Of a stretch of DNA of 56,809 nucleotides, positions 50,801 through 56,809 are shown piece after piece. Each line of letters begins with the position of its first letter. Position 1 is the stretch's first letter. A program made the position numbers and the translations under genes. The notes below the pieces were generated by a model, which was given only the letters and a program-made list of their open reading frames with translations, searched no databases and was not told the DNA's origin. Source of the stretch: Ruminococcus sp. (GTDB taxonomy: Bacteria > Bacillota > Clostridia > Oscillospirales > Ruminococcaceae); contig JAFXXU010000055.1 in NCBI GenBank assembly GCA_017542125.1, forward strand, positions 1 through 56,809, in the 5' to 3' direction.

Positions 50801-53800
50801 CCAAAGGCTCAGGAACTGGAGCTTATCAAATACTCCTGCGAGGCAAAGACGGATATACCCGTTACTCTGCTGCACAAGCTCTTTGAAGCCCGTGTTGCAG
50901 AAAACCCCGACCGCGCGGCCCTCATTGCGGTGGATGCGGAGTACACCTACCGCCAGCTGGACGAAAAGGCCAACATCGCAGCCAACGGGCTCATTGCCAG
51001 AGGCGTGACCGTGGGCTCCAGCGTGGCGATACTGCTGCCCAGAGTTTCGGCATTCTTTGCCTGTATGTTCGGCGTGAACAAGGCGGGTGCGGCCTTCATC
51101 CCCTGCGACCCCCAGTACCCTGCCGACCGTATCAACCATATCATCACAGATTCGGGGGCTTCCTTCATCATCACCACCAAGGACAAGCTCCCCGACTACC
51201 CTGCCGAGAAAGCCATAGATGTTAACGAGCTGCTCTCGGACACCGATACCTCCTCCCCCGATGTTCAGATGGAGGACAGTGAGCTCTCGTATATGATCTA
51301 CACCTCCGGCTCCACCGGAAAGCCCAAGGGAGTAATGCTGCACCACAAGGGTATCTGCAACTATCTCTATCCTCACCCGGCAAACATCCATATGAAATAC
51401 ATTAGCGATCACGTCGAGAACTATCTCTCGGTGACGACCGTTTCCTTTGATATGTCCTTCAAGGAGCACGCGGCGGCTCTCTGCAACGGCAAGACGCTGA
51501 TCTTCGCCGGCGATCAGCAGATGAACGACCCCCGTGAGCTGGCGGAGCTTATGGACAAATACCACGCCGACTGCATCAACGCGACGCCCTCACGGCTTGC
51601 CCAGTATATGGAGTACGAGCCCTTCTGCAAGGCGCTGGCAAGGTGCAGGCTGGTAATGTCAGGCGGCGAGGGCTACCCCATGAGCCTGAGAGACCACATC
51701 TCCAAGCTCTGCCCCGACACCCGCATAATGAACACCTACGGCCCCACCGAGATAACCGTTTCCTGCAACGCTGCGGATCTGACTGATGCAGACCACATCA
51801 GCGTGGGCAGACCTCTGCTCAATTACACCGAGTACATCGTTGACAAGTTCGGCGCACTCTCCCCCTGCGGAGCTGTAGGCGAGCTGCTGATCGGCGGCAT
51901 CGGTGTGGCCAGAGGCTACAAGAACCTGGAGCAGATGACCGCAGAGCGTTTCATCGACTTCGGCGGCGAGAGGGTCTACCGCTCCGGCGACTACGCCAAG
52001 TGGGACAGGGACGGCAATGTAATGATCCTGGGCAGGCTTGACAATCAGGTCAAGCTGAGAGGTCTGCGAATAGAGCTTGATGAGATAATCGGGCTCATAG
52101 AAGCACAGCCTTACATCAAGAAGGCAGCAGTGGTCATCCGCAAGATCAGCGGGCAGGAGAACCTCTGCGCCTATTTCACCGCCGAAAGGCAGATAGATAT
52201 AGAAGAGCTCCGGGCAGAGCTGAAAAAGCACCTGACCCATTATATGGTGCCTACCGCCTATCTGCAAATGGCTGAGATGCCTATGACCCCCAACGGCAAG
52301 ACAGACTTAAAGCGTCTGCCCGAGCCTGTTTCGGTGAGCGCCGGTGAGTACGCCGAGCCCGCCAACGACACAGAGCGGTTCTTCTGCGAGGCCTTTGGCA
52401 AGGCGCTGAAGCTTGACCGCGTCGGGGCAACGGATGATTTCTTCGAGATCGGCGGCACCTCGCTGATCGTTACCTCGGTGGTGCTGGCAGCCTCGGAGGC
52501 AGGCTACCCCCTGACCTACGGCGACGTATTCAAATGCACCACTCCCCGCACCCTGGCGGCGCTGTTCACCAAGGAGGAGGCGCATCAGAGCGGCAGCCTC
52601 TTCGACTTCGACAACTATGACTACACTAAGATAAACGAGCTGCTCTCCCGCAACACGATAGAGAGCTTTATCGCCGGCGAGAGCCGTGAACTGGGCAACA
52701 TTATGATAACCGGAGCCACCGGATATATGGGCGCTCACCTGCTGGCGCAGTACCTTGACGAGGAAAAAGGCACCGCCTGGTGCATGATCCGCAAGGGCAG
52801 GTATCCCGATGCGGCCAGCAGGATGAAGAATATGCTCTTCTACTACTTCGGCAGCCGCTACAACGGCATCTTCGATCAGCGCGTGAAGGTGCTGGACGGC
52901 GATGTTACCGACTACAAGTTCTTCGAGCCCTTTGAGGCTCTGCCCATCGACACGGTATTCAACTGCGCGGCGAATGTAAAGCACTTCTCCAGCGGCACGG
53001 ATATCGAGGACATCAACGTGGGCGGTGCGGTCAACTGCGTGAAGCTCTGCGAGAAGCTGGGGGCAAGGCTCATACACTTCTCCACCATATCCGTATCCGG
53101 CACCACCGAGGACATCACCAAGCTGAGCCGCACGGAGCTGGATGAGCAGTCCCTCTACTTCGGGCAGACAAACGACAACAAGTACACCTCCTCAAAGCTG
53201 ATGGGCGAGAGAGTCGTCCTGGAGGGTGCTGCCGAGAAGGGTCTGGACGCGAAGGTCATCAGAGTGGGCACGCTTGCCGCCCGTGAATCCGACGGTGAGT
53301 TCCAGATAAACTTCCTCACCAACAGCTTTATGGGACGTCTGCGCTCTTACAGTATGCTGGGCTGCTTCCCCTATCAGATGATAGAGAACCAGGTCTGCAT
53401 GGGCCCCATCGACGTTTCCTGTCAGGCATTCTTAAAGCTTGCCCGCACGCCCAAGGAGTGCTGTCTGTTCAACGCGGTCAACAACCACACCCTCCCTCTG
53501 GGGGATATCATCAGAAGGATGAACGCCGGCGGAATGGATATCCGCTTCGTAGAGTACGGCGAGTTCGCGGCGGCAGTAGCCGAGGCGCATCAGGATCCCG
53601 ACAAGGCTGCCATACTCCAGAGCATGGTGGCATATATGGCCCCCGCACAGGGGAACAAGGTCATCAGCCTGCCCTTCTCGGCTCACTACACCACACAGGT
53701 GCTTGCAAGGCTGGGCTTCTTCTGGAACGCCAGCAACGAGCGGTATGTTGACGACTTCATTAACGTGCTCGGAGGTTTCAGCTTCTTTGACAGCGACAAT

Positions 53801-53812
53801 CTGAGCAGATAA
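47876..53812 (+). CDS. Two-module nonribosomal peptide synthetase, A-T-C-A-T-R
   Basis: The 1,978-residue synthetase starts at the ATG with ACGGAGGAC upstream. Domains in order: A1 (about 10-465; YTSGSTGRPKG at 136, RTGDL at 349, NQNGKLDR at 452), T1 (GGDSIR, Ser511), C (about 560-955; HHIAFDG at 686-692), A2 (about 998-1475; YTSGSTGKPKG at 1142, YRSGDYA at 1368), T2 (GGTSL, Ser1529) and a thioester reductase (about 1605-1975; GATGYMG near 1613, YTSSK at 1770-1774). It should couple two building blocks and release the chain reductively as an aldehyde or alcohol. In A1 the position of the amino-group-binding Asp appears to be Ile182, while A2 keeps Asp1192. There is no starter C domain and no epimerase. 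No phosphopantetheinyl transferase is in the window. Confidence 0.95.
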   Translation: MNRILSMLKESIARCPDRAALTDMQDGRSLTYSELDTLARRIAAKLIRCGAVGGRYVTVELPRSLEYIAAQLGVWYAGCAYAPLSDEYPEDRLAYIRENCDAAAVINERFMRGIEMEEPVTDTAFPDESAPALLNYTSGSTGRPKGVMHGFVSISDSVLRYNKEMGLTDDSNHAITASLTFIVSVQSVWGPLSMGIKATLVPFEAMRDPSLLAEGFDRFGVTHSFISPKVLKLFKKQGTSLRRVLVGGERVSDKYDEGFGIICAYGQTETTAAAVTFRVDKAYPNTPIGKPMEGVFAYVLDEEGNEASEGELCLTGHFASGYLGLPEQTEKTFVQNPFSDRDGMDTMIRTGDLVRVDENGDLIYLNRRDWMVKINGQRVEPGEIEAVIREVEGVREAAVRDFKNSYGQVYLAAYYVGGETVTDEYVKACISDKLPPYMLPAFFIKLEKLPLNQNGKLDRSALPEPEAGSFKAEYAEPVTDLQKAICAAFEKVLGIDGIGIDDSFFALGGDSIRSAAAAAECSAFGIRTADIFAGITPRGIEKLMLGKASAQAIVRKAERETVYPLTPYERGMYLEQKMDPDSTVYLLNLMYDIKGSDTESIKAALNTVFSRHEALHSTYSEKSGRPVRVVTEQLPEIKVKAAASSDEAHAEGESYAEPFDLNAGIPVLPTIYELPDGSAVVHIAIHHIAFDGGSAGTLFSELAAALEGRELAAPGLDLSDIYEQSLDRSFESGLEYYRKVFADGVPVTDLPLRGKRPVNHPLSDRELSFAVCGEELAALERTAKSFGVTEFELLFSAAALTAAKYTASEDIVLGIPTNMRPNGAEDVIGMFVNTAPVRIRPVRKLALNEYLSQTSEAVRSVTYGADLPFEDVVREFVKQRDSSRNPMFDISVNYLLTPAAYDSERLHMEFSVPLQKMSRDLAINIRRDPRGLRFTVQYSSELFEDSIAENFAEQLRYTLKLMSSGAATVAEASELPKAQELELIKYSCEAKTDIPVTLLHKLFEARVAENPDRAALIAVDAEYTYRQLDEKANIAANGLIARGVTVGSSVAILLPRVSAFFACMFGVNKAGAAFIPCDPQYPADRINHIITDSGASFIITTKDKLPDYPAEKAIDVNELLSDTDTSSPDVQMEDSELSYMIYTSGSTGKPKGVMLHHKGICNYLYPHPANIHMKYISDHVENYLSVTTVSFDMSFKEHAAALCNGKTLIFAGDQQMNDPRELAELMDKYHADCINATPSRLAQYMEYEPFCKALARCRLVMSGGEGYPMSLRDHISKLCPDTRIMNTYGPTEITVSCNAADLTDADHISVGRPLLNYTEYIVDKFGALSPCGAVGELLIGGIGVARGYKNLEQMTAERFIDFGGERVYRSGDYAKWDRDGNVMILGRLDNQVKLRGLRIELDEIIGLIEAQPYIKKAAVVIRKISGQENLCAYFTAERQIDIEELRAELKKHLTHYMVPTAYLQMAEMPMTPNGKTDLKRLPEPVSVSAGEYAEPANDTERFFCEAFGKALKLDRVGATDDFFEIGGTSLIVTSVVLAASEAGYPLTYGDVFKCTTPRTLAALFTKEEAHQSGSLFDFDNYDYTKINELLSRNTIESFIAGESRELGNIMITGATGYMGAHLLAQYLDEEKGTAWCMIRKGRYPDAASRMKNMLFYYFGSRYNGIFDQRVKVLDGDVTDYKFFEPFEALPIDTVFNCAANVKHFSSGTDIEDINVGGAVNCVKLCEKLGARLIHFSTISVSGTTEDITKLSRTELDEQSLYFGQTNDNKYTSSKLMGERVVLEGAAEKGLDAKVIRVGTLAARESDGEFQINFLTNSFMGRLRSYSMLGCFPYQMIENQVCMGPIDVSCQAFLKLARTPKECCLFNAVNNHTLPLGDIIRRMNAGGMDIRFVEYGEFAAAVAEAHQDPDKAAILQSMVAYMAPAQGNKVISLPFSAHYTTQVLARLGFFWNASNERYVDDFINVLGGFSFFDSDNLSR

Positions 53813-53821
53813 GGAGAACCT

Positions 53822-55567
53822 ATGGAAAATACAGGTCTGCTCATAAGCAAAAAATACCGCAGCCTGCTGATCTCCACGCTGGCGATGTCGGCTTCGACCT
53901 ACATCTCATCCATACTCGACGGGATCATGGTGGGACGGATACTCGGCACCGCCCAGCTCTCGGCTATCAGCCTGACGACATCGATAGTGTTCCTCATAAG
54001 CATACCCATCTCCCTTTTTACCTTCGGCGGCAACACCCTGGCGGTAATGCACAAGGGCAGGCGGGACAATGCCTCGGCGGACAAGGTGTTCACCCTTTCC
54101 TTTGCGGCAGCCATGCTTATGAGCATCGCTATGGCGCTGATCGGTATAGCTCTGATCGAGCCGGTGGCGCAGCTGCTCACCAAGGGCAACGAGCTTAAGG
54201 AATACGTCTCCGATTACCTGCTGCCGCTGTGGTCGCTGGCTCCGCTGACAGCCCTGCTGACCGTCACCGCCTCATTCGCAAGGACGGACGGCAAGCGTCA
54301 GCTGGCGACGGCTCTGCCCATAGTTTCAAACATCATCAACCTGCTCTGCGACCTGCTGTTCATGAAGGTGATCGGCACCGGCATCGCAGGCGCGGGCTGG
54401 GCGACGGTGGTGGGATACTCTGTGGGCGGGTTAATGACCTTCCGCTACTACCTCTCCGGCAAGCGGACGGTGCATTTCACCAAAGCTGCCATCAAGGAGC
54501 TCAGGCTGCTGGGTGGCATCGTCACCACGGGGCTGCCCTCGGCGCTCATATACCTCTGCAACTTCCTGAGGCTCTTCTTCGTCAATGACATAATCATAAC
54601 CTCAACGGGCGTCATCGGCGCGAAGATAGCCTCTGTAACCTTCTCGCTCAACAGCCTTGCATTCATATTCGTGGAGGGCACCTCGATGACGCTGCTGCCC
54701 ATACTGGGAGCCCTAAACGGCGAGCGGGACATCAAGGGGCAAAAAACAGCCCTCCGCTACGGTATGTTTATGACGATGCTGATGTGCGGAGCGGTGTTCA
54801 TTATCAGCGTGGCGTTCCCGACGCAGCTGGCCTCCCTCTACGGTCTTACCGAGCCGGAGGCGGTGGACATCTTCGCCGTGACCTTCCGCATCGTATCGCT
54901 GAACGTTCTGATGATAGGAATAATCTACGTTATGCGTTCCTTCTTCCAGGCAACGGGTCAGAAGATGATCGCCAACTTTCTGGTAGTGGTGGACGGCTTC
55001 CTGTCGGTGGTGCCGCTGATGTATCTTCTCTCGAAGATCGACATCTACTGGCTGTGGGCGTCCTTCCCCTTCTCTAAGCTGATAACCCTTACGCTTATGC
55101 TGGCGGCTATGGCCATAGCCAAGAAAAAGCAGCACAAGCAAAGCCTCCTGCTGCTGGGCACCGATGAGGGCAAGGTGCTGAGCTTCTCGGTGAAAAACGA
55201 TGAAGCCGAGGCATCGAATGCAGCGAGAAAGGCCATAGATTTCTGCCGTGAGAACGGCGTTGACCCCCGCATAGCCAATGCCATAGGCGTTACAGCGGAG
55301 GAACTCTGCCAGAACATCGCCGTCTATTCAAAGACCCCGCAGAACCCCTCGGTAGATATCCTCATCAGGATACTCGACGACAGCGTGACCATACGCCTGC
55401 GCGACAACGGCCCCGCCTTTGACCCGACCCAGTATATCGACAACAGCGGGCAGGAGATAACGGGGCTCTCCCTGGTGCGCTCTCTGTCCTCGGGAATAGA
55501 GCACAACCGCGTGCTGGAAATGAACCTGACCTCGGTAACTGTTTCGAGGCAGGAAGAGGGAGCCTGA
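53822..55567 (+). CDS. MATE-family exporter fused to an RsbW-like ATPase domain
   Basis: The 581-residue protein starts with a MATE transporter of about 12 helices (residues 1-440): MVGRILGTAQLSAISL near the start and MRSFFQATGQKMIANFLVVVDG in the second half. A C-terminal GHKL ATPase domain of the anti-sigma-factor kinase type (about 450-575) follows. Its N box is TAEELCQNIAVYSK (about 490) and its G1-like box RLRDNGPAFDP (about 525). A further GLSLVRSL segment is present. It follows the NRPS by 9 bp with AAGGAGA upstream, so it probably exports the product. The attached ATPase domain could regulate transport or signal through phosphorylation. Confidence 0.9.
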   Translation: MENTGLLISKKYRSLLISTLAMSASTYISSILDGIMVGRILGTAQLSAISLTTSIVFLISIPISLFTFGGNTLAVMHKGRRDNASADKVFTLSFAAAMLMSIAMALIGIALIEPVAQLLTKGNELKEYVSDYLLPLWSLAPLTALLTVTASFARTDGKRQLATALPIVSNIINLLCDLLFMKVIGTGIAGAGWATVVGYSVGGLMTFRYYLSGKRTVHFTKAAIKELRLLGGIVTTGLPSALIYLCNFLRLFFVNDIIITSTGVIGAKIASVTFSLNSLAFIFVEGTSMTLLPILGALNGERDIKGQKTALRYGMFMTMLMCGAVFIISVAFPTQLASLYGLTEPEAVDIFAVTFRIVSLNVLMIGIIYVMRSFFQATGQKMIANFLVVVDGFLSVVPLMYLLSKIDIYWLWASFPFSKLITLTLMLAAMAIAKKKQHKQSLLLLGTDEGKVLSFSVKNDEAEASNAARKAIDFCRENGVDPRIANAIGVTAEELCQNIAVYSKTPQNPSVDILIRILDDSVTIRLRDNGPAFDPTQYIDNSGQEITGLSLVRSLSSGIEHNRVLEMNLTSVTVSRQEEGA

Positions 55568-55573
55568 CTTCTC

Positions 55574-56650
55574 ATGCGCAAGCATTATATCGACAATCTT
55601 CGGTGGATGTTCATTCTGCTGCTCATACCATATCACGCGGCTCAGGCCTGGGTGGTATGGGATGAACCGAATTACATAGTCCACGGGCAGAGCAGGGCGA
55701 TATGCAGCATAATAGTTTTTTTCAGCCCTTTCTTTATGCCGCTGCTCTTCCTGCTGGCGGGGATGAGCACCCGCTTCGCTCTTCAGAAGCGAACGTACAG
55801 GCAGTATGCTCTGGAGAGGGTAAAGAGGCTGCTGGTACCCTTCATATTCGGGATCCTGACCCTGGTGCCGGTGATGACCTACCTGGCTGACAAGCACCAT
55901 ACCGGCTACAGCGGCAGCTTCTTTGAACACTACTTGGTATTCTTCACCAGGTGGACGGATCTCTCCGGAGCCGACGGCGGGTTTTCCTGCGGGCAGTTCT
56001 GGTTCCTGCTCTATCTGTTCGTGATATCCTTTATAGCTCTCGGCATCATAGCCCTGCAGAGGAGATTCCTCCCCGACATCAAAGGGGACCTGCCCCTGCC
56101 GGTGCTGATACTGCTGGGGGCGCCCCTGCCTCTTTTATCCGACCTGCTCTCGGTGGGGGGAAAGAGCCTGGCGGAGTACACCTACATCTTCCTGATAGGT
56201 TACTATGTTTTTTCAAACGAGTCCGTTACCGACAGGCTGACGCGGTTCGGTGAGCTGTTCCTCATCATCGGCATTGCTGCCGCGGCGCTGGATGTTTACC
56301 TTTTCGTCTGGTCGGGGGGATCATACCCCAAGCTGAACACGGCGGCGAAGTTCACTGCTGAATGGTCGATGCTGCTGGGGCTCATCGGCACCGGCAAAAA
56401 GCGGCTGGAGTTTTCGGGCAGGGTGACACGGTTTATGTCCGCAAGGTCGTTCCCCTATTTCAGCCTGCATTTTGTGTGGGTGATAGTTATGCAGTATCTT
56501 GTAACTGATGCTTTCGCCGGCAATGTGCTGCTGCTCTATTTCGTCCCGGTGGTAGCGGCATTCGCTCTTACGGCGGTGTGCTGCGAGATCTTTCTGAGAG
56601 TTCCCGTCCTCAGCTTCCTGATCGGCGCCAAGCCCCTCCGAAAGACTTGA
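55574..56650 (+). CDS. Membrane acyltransferase (acyltransferase-3 / OafA-like)
   Basis: The 358-residue protein has about ten hydrophobic helices. It opens with HYIDNLRWMFILLLIPYHAA (about 3-22), the acyltransferase-3 signature with the conserved His. SFPYFSLHFVWVIVMQYLV (about 293-311) is a second family mark. These enzymes add acyl groups to sugars, lipids or peptides at the membrane. It lies 6 bp after the MATE fusion gene and should be co-transcribed, so it may modify the NRPS product or a cell-surface molecule that protects the producer. No terminator was seen before repeat copy 4. Confidence 0.9.
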   Translation: MRKHYIDNLRWMFILLLIPYHAAQAWVVWDEPNYIVHGQSRAICSIIVFFSPFFMPLLFLLAGMSTRFALQKRTYRQYALERVKRLLVPFIFGILTLVPVMTYLADKHHTGYSGSFFEHYLVFFTRWTDLSGADGGFSCGQFWFLLYLFVISFIALGIIALQRRFLPDIKGDLPLPVLILLGAPLPLLSDLLSVGGKSLAEYTYIFLIGYYVFSNESVTDRLTRFGELFLIIGIAAAALDVYLFVWSGGSYPKLNTAAKFTAEWSMLLGLIGTGKKRLEFSGRVTRFMSARSFPYFSLHFVWVIVMQYLVTDAFAGNVLLLYFVPVVAAFALTAVCCEIFLRVPVLSFLIGAKPLRKT

Positions 56651-56672
56651 AAAACTGCCTGAAATATGCTAG

Positions 56673-56809
56673 GGCAACACCGCACGACCCCTGTGCGTCA
56701 GATGCGAAGTCCAGGTTTTCGTCAGATTGCCTAAATTCGACGCAGGCGGGCTGGCGCCCGGCAAGGAGAATTTGGGTAATATGACGGATAAGCCGGTCGT
56801 CAAGCAGGC
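56673..56809 (+). mobile_element. MITE-like repeat, copy 4 (truncated by window end)
   Basis: It begins with the full left terminal repeat GGCAACACCGCACGACCC, 22 bp after the acyltransferase stop and preceded by CTAG. It matches copies 2 and 3 for about 115 bp. It then follows the longer variant also seen in copy 1 (TAAGCCGGTCGTCAAGCAGG) to the end of the window. No gene is encoded. Its 3' end is missing. Confidence 0.88.

Noticed and set aside
48449-51565. 1,038-codon open frame antisense to the NRPS
   Set aside because: It mirrors the codon pattern of the NRPS on the other strand, shows no domain and has no ribosome site. It is a by-product of GC-rich third positions.
56578-56784. Open frame entering repeat copy 4
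   Set aside because: It starts inside the acyltransferase gene and ends in the repeat. Similar frames arise in every copy of the element.
1-56809. Circular molecule suggested by similar ends
   Set aside because: The ends are two different copies of the repeat family (copy 1 has an extra palindrome), and the window carries ordinary chromosomal genes. A repeat-broken contig is simpler.

Overview
The window reads as chromosomal DNA from an anaerobic gut or rumen Firmicute of the Ruminococcus / Oscillospiraceae type. This is inferred from a GC-rich low-repeat coding style, strong AGGAGG-type ribosome sites, textbook sigma-A promoters (TTGACA-N17-TATAAT), a T-box leader, a secreted GH26 mannanase, DUF6062, DUF1934 and FakA/FakB/PlsY genes, and several TTG starts. 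Both ends of the window fall inside copies of one ~172-bp inverted-repeat element. It therefore looks like a draft contig that stopped where the assembler met a repeat. No rRNA, CRISPR array, transposase gene or prophage was seen.

Layout. (1) 1-6,300, minus strand: a T-box leader, then hisS, five small genes and aspS in one run. (2) 6,324-7,500, minus: a methylglyoxal-synthase-like protein and MinD. (3) 7,955-11,855, plus: a lipoprotein, a DUF3810 membrane metalloprotease, tsaE and tsaB. (4) 11,934-17,182, minus: glycogen phosphorylase under a consensus promoter with a LacI-type operator, a YgjP-like metallopeptidase, an SH3-like protein, upp and mscL. (5) 17,945-23,023, minus: a LytTR two-component system with a two-permease ABC transporter, bracketed by two inverted copies of the repeat element. 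(6) 23,797-28,872, minus: a P-type-ATPase-like protein with a degenerate catalytic motif, rlmB, a membrane protein, a 700-bp gene-free stretch with a cluster of GTTGAAA repeats, and a DUF6062 protein. (7) 28,955-31,844, plus: a membrane protein, an OGG1-type DNA glycosylase, two tRNA-Gln genes and a TraX-like protein. (8) 31,882-33,837, minus: a small protein, ispF and galE. (9) 34,001-41,541, plus: a transglutaminase-like lipoprotein, a eukaryotic-type HisA, a C39-like protein, ddl, murI, a DUF1934 protein, argS and a membrane protein. (10) 41,583-46,745: a GH26 lipoprotein facing a TetR regulator, then fakB-fakA-plsY, a complete route from exogenous fatty acid to lysophosphatidate. (11) 46,805-56,650: an AraC-GGDEF regulator divergent from a three-gene natural-product operon made of a 1,978-residue NRPS (A-T-C-A-T-R), a MATE exporter fused to an RsbW-like ATPase domain, and a membrane acyltransferase.

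The most promising system is region 11. The NRPS ends in a reductase domain, so it should release an aldehyde or alcohol. Its first adenylation domain appears to lack the Asp that normally grips the alpha-amino group of the substrate. The exporter carries a fused histidine-kinase-like ATPase domain, and the neighbouring regulator combines an AraC DNA-binding domain with an intact GGDEF motif. Other points of interest are the overlapping Asp/His specifier (GACAC) in the T-box, the repeat element itself, two enzyme-family proteins that have lost catalytic residues, and the unexplained GTTGAAA cluster.

All calls come from reading the sequence by eye. Alignments to reference proteins are from memory, and domain boundaries are approximate.
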